NCBI GenBank assembly: GCA_913055645.1
Contig: CAJXLC010000008.1
Location: forward strand, 1-64,000
DNA: 64,000 bases
Origin: an uncultured Pseudomonadota bacterium
GTDB taxonomy: Bacteria > Pseudomonadota > Zetaproteobacteria > Mariprofundales > Mariprofundaceae
Reading direction: 5' to 3'
The position numbers and the translations under genes are program-made. The stretch's first letter is position 1; every line of letters begins with the position of its first letter. Below are positions 37,355 to 46,945 of this stretch, in pieces. The notes beneath the pieces are model-generated. The model ran no database searches. It was not told the DNA's origin and saw only the letters and a program-made list of their open reading frames with translations.

Positions 37355-38547
37355 TGCCAATTTTTAACTGGACAGCAAAAACAAGAGATGGTCAAAGTAA
37401 GGCGGGTGAGATGGATGTGGCGAATAAAGATATCGCGATAGCCACCTTGCGTAGACAAGGCTTAACCGATATTAAAGCAAAGAAAAAGCCGATAGAAATT
37501 GAGATTTTTCCTGAAAAAGTGGAAGAAAAAGATATTTCCATCTTTTTTCGCCAATTATCGACCATGATTAATGCAGGTCTACCGCTGGTGCAGTGTTTTG
37601 AGCTTGCCGAACGTGGTTCTGATAAAAAATCCATGGCGAAATTGCTGAAAGGTGTGCGTGTAGAGTTGGAAGGCGGCACACCATTGGGGGAAACGTTTCG
37701 TAAGTTTCCAAAGGAGTTTGACCGTCTAACGTGTTCGTTGGTGGAAGCTGGTGAGCAGGGTGGTATTTTGGATAGTATCTTGTTGCGTTTGTGCACGTAT
37801 AAAGAAAAAGCTTTAGCACTTAAGGCTAAGATTAAATCGGCAATGATTTATCCCGCAGCGATTTTAGCGGTCTCTTTCATTGTAACATCGATTTTAATGA
37901 TTTTTGTGATTCCAGTATTTAGCGAGATGTTTTCATCCTTTGGTGCGGAACTGCCTGGACCTACCAAAATAGCCATGGCGGTTTCGGATTTATTTGTGGA
38001 ATATTGGTATGTTGTATTGTTTACACCATTTGTATTGATTTGGAGCGTAAAAGCTATTTATAAAACACCGCAAGGGCACTATCAGTTGGATAAACTATTG
38101 CTCAACTTGCCTGTGGTTGGCGATGTGTTGCGCAAAGGTTCCGTAGCTCGTTTTTGTCGTACTTTTTCAACGCTTTCAGCTGCGGGGGTGCCAATTTTAG
38201 AGTCCTTGGACACAGTGGCGGAAACATCGGGCAACGTCGTTATTGAAGAGGTTATTTTGAGTTGTAAGGATTCGATCAGCCAAGGTATGACGTTAACGCA
38301 ACCGTTGGAGGAAAGTAAAATATTCCCCATTATGGTGACGCAGATGATTTCTATTGGTGAGCAAACAGGTAGTTTGGAAGAAATGTTATCAAAGATTGCT
38401 GATTTTTATGAAGAAGAAGTGGATGTGGCAGTGGATGGTATGACTGCTTTGATGGAACCGATTATTATGGCTTTCTTGGGTGTCGTGATTGGGGGTTTGG
38501 TGATTGCCATGTATCTACCTATCTTCCAAATGGCATCGGTTGTATAA
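37354..38547 (+). CDS. pilC: Type IV pilus inner-membrane platform protein PilC
   Basis: This 397-residue GspF/PilC protein has two related halves, the first with FFRQLSTMINAGLPLVQ and the second with FCRTFSTLSAAGVPILESLDTVAE, each followed by membrane segments. It anchors PilB to the pilus base. It is translationally coupled to pilB. Confidence 0.96.
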   Translation: MPIFNWTAKTRDGQSKAGEMDVANKDIAIATLRRQGLTDIKAKKKPIEIEIFPEKVEEKDISIFFRQLSTMINAGLPLVQCFELAERGSDKKSMAKLLKGVRVELEGGTPLGETFRKFPKEFDRLTCSLVEAGEQGGILDSILLRLCTYKEKALALKAKIKSAMIYPAAILAVSFIVTSILMIFVIPVFSEMFSSFGAELPGPTKIAMAVSDLFVEYWYVVLFTPFVLIWSVKAIYKTPQGHYQLDKLLLNLPVVGDVLRKGSVARFCRTFSTLSAAGVPILESLDTVAETSGNVVIEEVILSCKDSISQGMTLTQPLEESKIFPIMVTQMISIGEQTGSLEEMLSKIADFYEEEVDVAVDGMTALMEPIIMAFLGVVIGGLVIAMYLPIFQMASVV

Positions 38548-38608
38548 AGTCATTGGGGAAGTGCCTATTCCTCGTGAACACTTCAATAGCCTTTTCCTTG
38601 CATAAACC

Positions 38609-40174
38609 ATGACAATACAGTTGGAAAATCGTAGCCACTTATTACAACTATTGTTGTGGCGTGGCATGGCGATGATACTGGTTTTATTCATGGTAAACTG
38701 GTTTTCTTTGCCTGATATTGGCATGGATACCAATAAAATTCTGGCGTATATAGCATTGCTGTTTGTCGTATTTGCGATATTCCAGAGCTTTTGTTTTCGC
38801 CGTCAGTGGCCTGTAGGCATTCAACTATTTTTCCAGTTTTTTTCAGATATATTATTGGTTACATTGTTGGTATTTGCTACGGGAGGCTATGAAAGCCCTT
38901 TCGTTTTATTGTTTGGTTTGGTGATTGTGGCAGCGGGTACACAAGCAGAAGTATTGTTGGTGTTAAGTATTGCGGTGCTTGCCTGCATGGGCTATTTGGC
39001 AGCTATTTATAGTTTTGCATGGTCGCAACATGTGTTATTGCCAGCGGATGCAACATTAACACTTCTTTTGCAAACATCGGTTTTGTTGTTGGTGGGTGGC
39101 GTTATGGCAGTGATTTCACGCCGTCATGCTACATTAAGTGACAAAAGCCGACGCGCAGCTCAAAAACATCAGGGTTTTCAGGTGCTACACACGCGTTTGA
39201 TGGCATCCATGCAAGAAGGTGTGTTGGTTTTAGATGAGGATTTAACTATTCGGGATAGTAACCCTGCTGCGTGTGCTATGCTTCATGTATCAGAGGATTC
39301 ATTGTTAAAGCTTAGCGAGTTGCCGTCTTTTCCGCAGCGAGTTGTGCGTTTTTTACAACAGCGAAATGAACAAGAAAGCTATCGCTGTGAATGGCAGCAG
39401 GATACATCCGAATATTTGATAACAGTGGGCAAATTTCCAGAGTTATATGCGGGTGCTTGCTGGTGGTTAACATTGGTTGATGTGAGTGAATTGCGTGGTT
39501 TGGAAAAGGAAGTTGCTGAGCACCAGAAATTAGTAGCGATGGGACGTATGGCAGCAATGTTGGCGCATGAGCTGCGAAACCCCATGCAAACTATTGCCCA
39601 AGCAGTTGAGCTGGTGACACGTGTGCAGGAAAAACAACAGGTTGATATTCAGCGTATTGTGAGTGAAGAAATATTGCGCCTCAATCGTTTGGTTGCGGAT
39701 ATGTTGGATTATACCAAGCCGTTAACACCCAAAGCAAAAGATATTGAAGCCTTTGATTTACTACTTGCATCGGTTGAGCTGATAGATTCCGAGCAAAAAT
39801 ATTTTATTGATTTAATATGCGATGTGGGTGTGTTGCACATTGATGGTGATCATATGCGTTTGGTCTTGGATAATTTGTTGCGTAATGCTGTGTTATCAAG
39901 TCCTGCACCTCACTCGGTATCGGTGCATGCATCAGAGAGTGCGGGGCATTGGCAGTTTGTTGTATGCGATCATGGTGATGGTATTCCGGAGTCAATACGC
40001 GCTCATCTTTTTGAGCCTTTTGCTTCGCAGCGAGAAGGTGGGACAGGTTTGGGATTGGCAACGGTATGGCAGGTGTGTCAAGCCAATCAGTGGCACATTG
40101 ATGTAGAAAGCGATGCCGAAACAACAACATTCCGTGTACGGTCTGATAGTACAGGGCGGGAGAAACATGGCTGA
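38609..40174 (+). CDS. pilS: PilS-like sensor histidine kinase
   Basis: The 521 residues comprise about six N-terminal membrane helices (1-165), a PAS segment (about 190-290), a HisKA box MLAHELRNPMQTIAQAV with the phosphoacceptor His near residue 320, and HATPase motifs (DNLLRNAVLSS; DHGDGIPES; GGTGLGLATVWQV). It overlaps the response-regulator gene by 8 nt. In PilSR systems it controls pilin transcription with sigma-54. Confidence 0.92.
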   Translation: MTIQLENRSHLLQLLLWRGMAMILVLFMVNWFSLPDIGMDTNKILAYIALLFVVFAIFQSFCFRRQWPVGIQLFFQFFSDILLVTLLVFATGGYESPFVLLFGLVIVAAGTQAEVLLVLSIAVLACMGYLAAIYSFAWSQHVLLPADATLTLLLQTSVLLLVGGVMAVISRRHATLSDKSRRAAQKHQGFQVLHTRLMASMQEGVLVLDEDLTIRDSNPAACAMLHVSEDSLLKLSELPSFPQRVVRFLQQRNEQESYRCEWQQDTSEYLITVGKFPELYAGACWWLTLVDVSELRGLEKEVAEHQKLVAMGRMAAMLAHELRNPMQTIAQAVELVTRVQEKQQVDIQRIVSEEILRLNRLVADMLDYTKPLTPKAKDIEAFDLLLASVELIDSEQKYFIDLICDVGVLHIDGDHMRLVLDNLLRNAVLSSPAPHSVSVHASESAGHWQFVVCDHGDGIPESIRAHLFEPFASQREGGTGLGLATVWQVCQANQWHIDVESDAETTTFRVRSDSTGREKHG

Positions 40175-41552
40175 TATTTTATTGGTGGAAGATGAGGCGA
40201 ATGCGCGACAAGTATTGTCTTTAAACTTAGAATCTATGGGGCATTTGGTCACCCCATGTGGTGGCGTGGACGAGGCTGCGACTGCTTTATCATCCAGCTC
40301 TTTTGATGTGGTTTTGACAGATTTACGCATGAATGATTGTGATGGCGGTTTGGAAGTGGTGCGTATGTCAGCAGAGCATTGTCCTCAGGCGCAGGTATTA
40401 TTACTAACAGCCTATGCAAGCTCTGAAACCGCAGTAGAAGCCATGCGTGAGGGTGCATTTGATTATTTAACCAAACCCGTTTCAAGTGAAGAGTTAGGTA
40501 GTGCTGTTGAGCGGGCTTTATCTGCTACGATAGATGAACAAACAGAGCCTGCTAAAGCAATAGCTTCGACAAAAATAAAAAAGAAAAATAACCATTCACC
40601 GCTAGAGAAAGATGATGTATTGGTAGCCCATTCAGATGTGATGCAACGTGTGAAAGAGCGCCTTTTACGTGCTGCCAAACGTGATTTCACAGTATTGATC
40701 TCTGGTGAGTCGGGCACTGGCAAAGAGCTTGCAGCACGTTTTGTTCACCAGCATTCTTTACGGTGTGATGAGCCTTTTGTGGCGGTACATTGTGGGGCTA
40801 TTCCTGAAGGGTTATTTGAATCTGAATTATTTGGTCATCGCAAGGGGGCATTTACCAGTGCTGATGCTAATCGCACGGGGCTGATTGAATCGGCACAGGG
40901 TGGCACGTTATTTTTAGATGAAATTGGTGAGATGCCACTGAATATTCAAGTGAAGTTATTGCGTGTATTGCAGGAGAAAAGCTTTCGAGCTGTGGGTGCA
41001 GATGAGGAGCAAGTGGCAGATGTAAGAATTGTGGCTGCAACCAATCGTGATTTGGCAGAAGAAGTGAAACAGGAAAGGTTTCGTGAGGATTTGTTTTATC
41101 GCTTGAATGTTGTGCCTGTGCATATGCCCGCTTTACGGCAGAGACGTGAAGATATGCCTGATTTGGTTGCGGCATTGATTAAACGGGCAGGTGGCAATGT
41201 TGATGTGCCTGATGGTTGCATGAAAAGACTGATGAAGCTGCCACTATTGGGTAATGTTCGAGAGTTGGAGAATTTATTGCAACGCTTGATTGCATTGTCG
41301 GATGACCATGAATTGGATGTGTCATTGTTGGATGATTTTTATGCATCCAAGGATGCCAGTAGTATGAGTTTGGAAGCTATGCAGCGCGCTGACAGTAATT
41401 TGGATGAAGTTGTTGAAGGTTTAGAGCGAGAGTTCATTTCGGAAGCTTTAACGGAAACAGGTGGCAATGCGACACAGGCAGCAAAATTATTGGGCATTAG
41501 CTTTCGCTCGATACGCTATCGTATGAAAAAGCTTGGCATGAAAGGCAATTAA
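40167..41552 (+). CDS. pilR: PilR-like sigma-54-dependent response regulator
   Basis: The 461 residues comprise a receiver domain (ILLVEDEANARQVL; phospho-Asp in VVLTDLRMND), an AAA+ domain with GESGTGKE, the sigma-54 contact GAFTSADANRTG and LFLDEIGEM, and a C-terminal Fis-type HTH (NATQAAKLLGISFRSIRYRMKKL). The start at ATG 40167 overlaps pilS. It is a candidate activator for the sigma-54 promoter at 32386 and for a pilin gene outside the window. Confidence 0.93.
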   Translation: MADILLVEDEANARQVLSLNLESMGHLVTPCGGVDEAATALSSSSFDVVLTDLRMNDCDGGLEVVRMSAEHCPQAQVLLLTAYASSETAVEAMREGAFDYLTKPVSSEELGSAVERALSATIDEQTEPAKAIASTKIKKKNNHSPLEKDDVLVAHSDVMQRVKERLLRAAKRDFTVLISGESGTGKELAARFVHQHSLRCDEPFVAVHCGAIPEGLFESELFGHRKGAFTSADANRTGLIESAQGGTLFLDEIGEMPLNIQVKLLRVLQEKSFRAVGADEEQVADVRIVAATNRDLAEEVKQERFREDLFYRLNVVPVHMPALRQRREDMPDLVAALIKRAGGNVDVPDGCMKRLMKLPLLGNVRELENLLQRLIALSDDHELDVSLLDDFYASKDASSMSLEAMQRADSNLDEVVEGLEREFISEALTETGGNATQAAKLLGISFRSIRYRMKKLGMKGN

Positions 41553-41553
41553 T

Positions 41554-42336
41554 ATGGATGTGCAAAGTTTTGTTATTGTGATGTGTGGTGTTTTGGGCTT
41601 GATGGTAGGCAGTTTTTCCAATGTTTGTGTGTATCGTATTCCGCGTGGGGAATCGGTGGCATTTCCCGGCAGCCACTGTCCAACATGCAATCATGATATC
41701 GCTTGGTATGATAATATACCTTTGCTCTCATGGCTTATTTTGGGTGGAAAATGTAGACATTGTAAAGGTAGCATTTCAGCACGCTACCCCTTTTTAGAAG
41801 CGTTGATGGGCATCAGTTGGGCATGGCTAGCATATCACTATGGCTTTAGCCCCGTATTATTACAGTCTATTGTCTTGATTAGCCTATTATGGATTTTGAC
41901 ACTGATTGACCTTGAGACAGGTTTATTGCCCAATGTGCTAACCTTTCCTGGCATGATTGTAGGTTTATTATTTGCGTGGTGGTTTGGTTTTTTTGTTGAT
42001 GCACTGATTGGTACAGTAGCTGGTTATGGCGCATTTTGGTTGGTGGCACGCCTTTTCTTGCTCGTTACAGGGAAAGAAGGCATGGGTTATGGTGACTTTA
42101 AATTACTTGCCATGCTTGGCGCCTTTATGGGCTGGCAAGCACTGCCATTTATTGTGTTTGTATCGTCTTTTGTGGGGGCGATTGTTGGTATCATTTACCT
42201 AAAAATTGCCAACAAAAATCGCCATGCTGAAATTCCGTTTGGTCCTTACTTGGCATTGGCGGGTATATTGTGGTTTGTGTGGGGAGAGCAGTTTTTACAA
42301 TGGTATATGGTGCTAATCATGGGTCAGCAAGGTTGA
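41554..42336 (+). CDS. pilD: Prepilin peptidase PilD
   Basis: This 260-residue inner-membrane aspartyl protease/N-methyltransferase has the zinc-type cysteines CPTCNHD and CRHCKGS in the cytoplasmic domain, and the catalytic Asp residues in LIDLETGLLPN and GYGDFKLLA. It starts 1 nt after pilR. It processes pilins and pseudopilins. Confidence 0.96.
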   Translation: MDVQSFVIVMCGVLGLMVGSFSNVCVYRIPRGESVAFPGSHCPTCNHDIAWYDNIPLLSWLILGGKCRHCKGSISARYPFLEALMGISWAWLAYHYGFSPVLLQSIVLISLLWILTLIDLETGLLPNVLTFPGMIVGLLFAWWFGFFVDALIGTVAGYGAFWLVARLFLLVTGKEGMGYGDFKLLAMLGAFMGWQALPFIVFVSSFVGAIVGIIYLKIANKNRHAEIPFGPYLALAGILWFVWGEQFLQWYMVLIMGQQG

Positions 42337-42340
42337 TGAT

Positions 42341-42946
42341 ATGATGCAAACAAACACACGAGCCATTGCTTTAACAGGTGGCATTGGCAGTGGTAAAAGT
42401 ACGGTTGCCAAGATGTTTGCTGATATGGGGGTGCCCGTTCTTGATTTGGATGTTGTGGGGCGAGACATGCTTGCTAGCCCAACGGTTCAATCTGCATTGC
42501 TGGATACGTTTGGTTCAGGTATTCAAAATGAGCAAGGTGGTATTGATAGAAAGCTGTTGGCGACACAGGCTTTTTGTGATGCGAAACAAACAGCACGTTT
42601 GAATGCTATTTTACACCCTGAAATCGTCGCTTTTGAGCAACAGTGGCTAAAACAACAACATGCCCCTTATGCCATTATTGAGGCATCGGTAGTGTTGGAA
42701 TCAGGTGGCATATCGCGTATGGATGCTCTGATTGTTGTGCTTGCAGATAAAACATTGCGTAAAAAGCGTGTTTTAACACGTGGCAAGCAGGATGAGGCAA
42801 TGTTTAAGCAAATTATTGAGCGTCAATGTGATGATGATATGCGGCGTAAATATGCGAATTATATTTTGCATAATGATAGTTCTTTGGAATCCTTACAGCA
42901 GCAAGTCATACAGCTATCCGAGCAACTTATGAAGGAGTCTTTATGA
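42341..42946 (+). CDS. coaE: Dephospho-CoA kinase
   Basis: It catalyses the last step of coenzyme A synthesis. P-loop GGIGSGKST near the N-terminus, DLDVVGRDML, and the lid region RKKRVLTR are visible. The length of 201 is normal. The pilD-coaE order is common in proteobacteria. It overlaps the next gene by ATGA. Confidence 0.95.
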   Translation: MMQTNTRAIALTGGIGSGKSTVAKMFADMGVPVLDLDVVGRDMLASPTVQSALLDTFGSGIQNEQGGIDRKLLATQAFCDAKQTARLNAILHPEIVAFEQQWLKQQHAPYAIIEASVVLESGGISRMDALIVVLADKTLRKKRVLTRGKQDEAMFKQIIERQCDDDMRRKYANYILHNDSSLESLQQQVIQLSEQLMKESL

Positions 42947-44118
42947 TGACATCATTTTACCCACCACAACGTACATTGATGGGACCAGGTCCTTCGGATG
43001 TACATCCGCGTATTTTAGCTGCGATGGCTAGACCAACGATTGGGCATCTTGACCCTTTGTTTGTAACGATGATGGATGAAGTGAAAGCTTTATTACAATA
43101 TGCATTTCAAACAGAAAATGAATTAACCATTGCAGTATCAGCGCCGGGATCTGCGGGGATGGAAACATGTTTTGTGAACCTTCTTGAGGCTGGTGATACG
43201 GTCATTGTTTGCCAAAACGGTGTGTTTGGCGGACGCATGAAAGAAAATGTCGAACGCTGTGGTGCGATTGCGATTATGGTGCAAGATGAGTGGGGTCGGG
43301 CATGTGATGCGAATAAGCTGGAAGATGCGCTTAAAGCACATCCAGAAGCACGCTTTGTTGCATTTGTGCATGCAGAGACTTCAACGGGTGCAGTTACGGA
43401 TGTTAAAGCCATGTGTGACATCGCGCATAGGTATGATTGTTTAACGATTGTGGATGCGGTGACATCGCTCGGTGGCATCCCACTTTATGTGGATGATTGG
43501 GGTGTGGATGTGGTGTATTCGGGCACACAAAAGTGCTTATCTTGCACACCGGGTTTATCACCCGTGTCATTCAATGCTGCTGCTTTGGATGTGATTAAAA
43601 GTCGTAAAACAACAGTGCAAAGTTGGTTCTTAGATTTAAATTTAGTGATGGGTTATTGGGGTACTGCAAGCAAACGTTCCTATCACCACACAGCGCCAGT
43701 GAATGCACTCTATGCTTTGCATGAATCACTCTTATTACTTAAAGAAGAAGGGCTTGAGCAGGCATGGGCTCGGCATCAGCAACATCATCAGGCTCTAAAA
43801 GCAGGTATTGAGGCTTTGGGTTTGGATTTTGTTGTGCCTGTAGCCGAGCGTTTGCCACAACTTAATGCTGTGTGCATTCCTGAAGGTGTGGATGATGGTG
43901 AAGTGCGTCGCCTTTTACTTGAGGATTATCAATTGGAGATTGGTGCAGGATTGGGCGTGATGGCAGGTAAAGTCTGGCGAATTGGTTTGATGGGTTATGC
44001 CTGTCGTAAAGAAAATATTTTTAAATGTTTATCTGCGCTGGATGATGTATTGGCACGTTTGCATGCGCCTGTGAATCATGGTGTTGCCATCGCAGCGGCA
44101 AGAGCTATTTACGCATAA
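42943..44118 (+). CDS. Class V aminotransferase (serine/alanine-glyoxylate type)
   Basis: This 391-residue PLP enzyme has the AGT/SGAT signature LMGPGPSDVHPRILAAM, the Asp in TIVDAVTSLGG and the PLP Lys in SGTQKCLSCTPGLSP. It makes glycine from glyoxylate or interconverts serine and hydroxypyruvate. The position beside folD and gcv genes favours glycine/serine one-carbon metabolism. The exact amino donor cannot be read from sequence. Confidence 0.88.
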   Translation: MMTSFYPPQRTLMGPGPSDVHPRILAAMARPTIGHLDPLFVTMMDEVKALLQYAFQTENELTIAVSAPGSAGMETCFVNLLEAGDTVIVCQNGVFGGRMKENVERCGAIAIMVQDEWGRACDANKLEDALKAHPEARFVAFVHAETSTGAVTDVKAMCDIAHRYDCLTIVDAVTSLGGIPLYVDDWGVDVVYSGTQKCLSCTPGLSPVSFNAAALDVIKSRKTTVQSWFLDLNLVMGYWGTASKRSYHHTAPVNALYALHESLLLLKEEGLEQAWARHQQHHQALKAGIEALGLDFVVPVAERLPQLNAVCIPEGVDDGEVRRLLLEDYQLEIGAGLGVMAGKVWRIGLMGYACRKENIFKCLSALDDVLARLHAPVNHGVAIAAARAIYA

Positions 44119-44127
44119 TAAATAGTT

Positions 44128-44266
44128 GATTTACGGTAACTATTCAGTTTACCGCTGATTGACCCAAGCTCTGCGTTGAAAAAATGCTCACGTACAGGAA
44201 GTAAGCTGTGCTTTTTCGTCTTGATTTTGAGTCAATCAGCGGCAATTTGAACAGTTACGATTTACG
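44128..44266. mobile_element. MITE-like element with 8-bp target duplication
   Basis: The 123-bp unit at 44136-44258 has ends GTAACTATTCAG and CTGAACAGTTAC and is a long imperfect palindrome. Exact direct repeats GATTTACG lie at 44128-44135 and 44259-44266. It separates the aminotransferase from folD. Confidence 0.85.
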
Positions 44267-44287
44267 AAAAGAAAAACCTTTGTCACA

Positions 44288-45172
44288 ATGCGGGATATGA
44301 CTCAGACAACTTCCGCTAAAATTCTTGATGGCAAGGCGCTTGCCGAACGTATGCGCACAGCTATGCATGATGAATCTGCAAGCTTATTACAAAAACACGG
44401 TCGTGCGCCAGGCTTGGCTGTGATTCTTGTTGGCAGTGACCCAGCTTCGCAGGTGTATGTTAAAAATAAAAAAATTGGCTGTGAAAAAGCTGGTATTGTT
44501 TCATTTTCTTATGAATTGGATGCAGCAACGACGCAGCAACATCTGTTGGGTTTGATTAGTGAGTTGAATGCTGATCCCAAGGTGGACGGTATTTTGGTGC
44601 AGCTCCCTGCACCAGCGCACATTCATTCGGATGCAATTCTAAGTGCCATTGACCCAAGCAAGGATGTGGATGGTTTTCATCCTTACAATGTTGGCTGTTT
44701 AACGGTTCGCCAGCCTACATTACGCTCTTGCACACCCTATGGCTGTATGAAGTTACTGGAAGAAACAGGGCAGGATTTACACGGTAAAGAAGCGGTGATT
44801 GTTGGCGCTTCAAATATTGTTGGGCGGCCGATGGCAATGGAGCTTTTATTGGCTGGTGCGACGGTCACAGTTTGTCATCGTTTTACAGAAAATCTTCAAA
44901 GCCATGTTGAACGCGCCGATATTGTGGTTGCGGCAGCAGGGAAACAGGGCTTGATTCAGGGTGAATGGATTAAAAAAGGTGCAACGGTTATTGATGTGGG
45001 TATTCATCGTCTTGAAGATGGTTCGTTGACGGGGGATGTTAATTTCTCAGAAGCATCCAAACGCGCAGCTTGGATTACCCCTGTACCAGGCGGTGTAGGA
45101 CCTATGACCATTACCATGCTACTTGCCAACACTATTCAGGCATTTAAAGCGCATGTGGGAGGTGAAGGTTGA
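44288..45172 (+). CDS. folD: Methylenetetrahydrofolate dehydrogenase/cyclohydrolase
   Basis: It interconverts methylene-, methenyl- and formyl-tetrahydrofolate. Motifs are [14 protein letters not shown] with the catalytic Lys, [19 protein letters not shown] and [19 protein letters not shown] 44288 and ATG 44297 are both possible starts; neither has a strong ribosome-binding site, perhaps because of the MITE insertion just upstream. It overlaps gcvT by TTGA. Confidence 0.95.
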   Translation: MRDMTQTTSAKILDGKALAERMRTAMHDESASLLQKHGRAPGLAVILVGSDPASQVYVKNKKIGCEKAGIVSFSYELDAATTQQHLLGLISELNADPKVDGILVQLPAPAHIHSDAILSAIDPSKDVDGFHPYNVGCLTVRQPTLRSCTPYGCMKLLEETGQDLHGKEAVIVGASNIVGRPMAMELLLAGATVTVCHRFTENLQSHVERADIVVAAAGKQGLIQGEWIKKGATVIDVGIHRLEDGSLTGDVNFSEASKRAAWITPVPGGVGPMTITMLLANTIQAFKAHVGGEG

Positions 45173-46260
45173 GTAAGTTAATGAAAACGCCCCTGTTTAA
45201 TGCGCATGTCGCACTGGGCGGGAAAATCGTGCCTTTTGCAGGCTATGAATTACCTGTGCAGTATAAACATGGTGCTTTGAAAGAATACACAGCAGTGCGT
45301 GAGGGTGCAGCAGGTATCTTTGACATCACGCATATGGGGCAAGTCCGTGTGGAAGGTGTGGGCGCATTGGATTTCTTACAATATGTGACTACCAATGATG
45401 TATCCAAGCTGGTTGATGGGCAGGTGCAATATTCTGCGTTGTTGAATGAGCAGGGTACATTTATTGATGATATAACGACTTACAGAATCAGTGATCAAGC
45501 CTATTATCTCTGCATTAATGCTGCCAATCGCCATAAAGATGTAGCGCACTTGCAAAAAGAAGCTGCAAACTTTGATGTTACCGTAACCGATGAGTCCGAT
45601 GACACTACATTGTTGGCATTGCAAGGTGCAAAAGCACAAGCTGCATTGCAAACAATTACAGATATGGATTTGGAAAGTATTGGCTATTACAAGTTTGCCA
45701 GAGGAAAAATAGGCAAGGCTGGCGGGATTATTTCACGCACAGGTTATACAGGCGAAGATGGTTTTGAGATTTATATGCCTAATGCGATTGCAGTCAGTGT
45801 ATGGGATGCGTTGTTAGAGCAGGGTGCTGTACCGATTGGTTTGGCGGCGCGTGATATGTTGCGTACTGAAATGGGTTATGCGCTTTATGGGCATGAAATT
45901 TCCGATGCAGTGACACCTGTTGAAGCCAAGTTGATGTGGATTACCAAGCTTGATAAAGGTAATTTTATTGGGCAGGCAGCAGTTGAAGCGCGCAAAGCTG
46001 AGGGAGCTAAAAAACGTTTGATTGCATTGAAACTTATCGAACGAGGCATTCCCCGCGAACACTATAAAGTGTTTGTGAATGGTATTGAAAGTGGTGAAGT
46101 GACATCAGGTATGCATTCGCCTATGGCGGGCGGTGTGGCACTGGCGTATGTGATGCCTGAGCATGCAATTGAAGGTGATGTGAGCATTGAAATTCGTGGC
46201 AAACAAGTAGCCGCCGAGCGTACATCTTTGCCATTTGTAAGAAGTAACGTTAAAAAGTAA
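45169..46260 (+). CDS. gcvT: Glycine cleavage T protein (aminomethyltransferase)
   Basis: It transfers the glycine methylene carbon to tetrahydrofolate. Motifs include [30 protein letters not shown] and [13 protein letters not shown]. It starts with TTG 45169 behind GGGAGG, overlapping the folD stop. The stop codon lies inside an 8-bp target duplication of a MITE, so the insertion hit the very end of the gene without altering it visibly. Confidence 0.96.
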   Translation: MSKLMKTPLFNAHVALGGKIVPFAGYELPVQYKHGALKEYTAVREGAAGIFDITHMGQVRVEGVGALDFLQYVTTNDVSKLVDGQVQYSALLNEQGTFIDDITTYRISDQAYYLCINAANRHKDVAHLQKEAANFDVTVTDESDDTTLLALQGAKAQAALQTITDMDLESIGYYKFARGKIGKAGGIISRTGYTGEDGFEIYMPNAIAVSVWDALLEQGAVPIGLAARDMLRTEMGYALYGHEISDAVTPVEAKLMWITKLDKGNFIGQAAVEARKAEGAKKRLIALKLIERGIPREHYKVFVNGIESGEVTSGMHSPMAGGVALAYVMPEHAIEGDVSIEIRGKQVAAERTSLPFVRSNVKK

Positions 46261-46389
46261 GTAACTATTAAGCTTACCACTGATTCGCCCACGCTCAGCG
46301 TTGAAAAATGCTCATGTACAGGAGTACGCTGCGCTTTTTCGTCTTGATCTTGGGTAAATCAGCGGCAATCTAAACAGTTACAAAAGTAA
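46253..46389. mobile_element. MITE-like element with 8-bp target duplication
   Basis: The unit at 46261-46381 starts GTAACTATTAAG and ends CTAAACAGTTAC. Exact repeats AAAAGTAA lie at 46253-46260 and 46382-46389. It sits between gcvT and gcvH. Confidence 0.85.
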
Positions 46390-46409
46390 AATGAATTGAG
46401 GGAGGGGAT

Positions 46410-46784
46410 ATGAGTATTCCTGCGGATTTAAAATATACCAAAGAACATGAATGGGTGCGCATCGAAGGCGATGTAGCGACCTTTGGTGTGTCTGATCATG
46501 CGCAAGAAGCTTTGGGCGATATTGTGTTTGTAGAATTGCCTGAAATCGGACGCACTGTGGATGCGGCGGAAGCTTATGCCGTGGTTGAATCTGTAAAAGC
46601 AGTCTCTGATGTGTATGCACCTGTGGCAGGTGAAATTATTGAAGTGAATGAAGCACTTGAAAGTGAGCCCGAAAAGGTGAATACCGAGCCTTACGGCGCA
46701 GGTTGGATTGCCAAGGTGAAGATGTCAGGCAATGCGGACGAATTGATGTCTGATGATGAATATGCCACATTTTTAGAAGAATAA
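46410..46784 (+). CDS. gcvH: Glycine cleavage H protein
   Basis: This 124-residue lipoyl carrier of the glycine cleavage system has the lipoylated Lys in VVESVKAVSDVYAP (near residue 64). GGGAGGGG precedes the ATG. It is separated from gcvT and gcvPA by repeat insertions. Confidence 0.96.
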   Translation: MSIPADLKYTKEHEWVRIEGDVATFGVSDHAQEALGDIVFVELPEIGRTVDAAEAYAVVESVKAVSDVYAPVAGEIIEVNEALESEPEKVNTEPYGAGWIAKVKMSGNADELMSDDEYATFLEE

Positions 46785-46884
46785 ATAAGAGGCAATCTGA
46801 ACAGTTGTGAGCTATGTAAATGCGCATACTGAATAGCGACTCAAGTCGCGTTGCAAATACCTAGCGATTGAGTAACAATAAATA
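46780..46884. mobile_element. Variant repeat with 8-bp direct repeats
   Basis: The unit at 46788-46876 joins the last bases of unit A (GGCAATCTGAACAGTT) to part of unit B (CTGAATAGCGACTC...CGCGTTGCAAATACC) and ends GAGTAAC. AATAAATA flanks it at 46780-46787 and 46877-46884. The left end lacks the usual GTAAC terminus, so it may be an internally deleted copy, and the AT-rich flanks could match by chance. Confidence 0.55.
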
Positions 46885-46945
46885 CCACTAAGCATATGAG
46901 GGCGTGCGGTTTTTGCCTCCTTTTAGGCTTGTGGTTTGAGAGTGA

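Noticed and set aside
46261-46945. Glycine riboswitch in the gcv cluster
   Set aside because: The structured sequences in these gaps are copies of the dispersed palindromic element, not tandem glycine aptamers.
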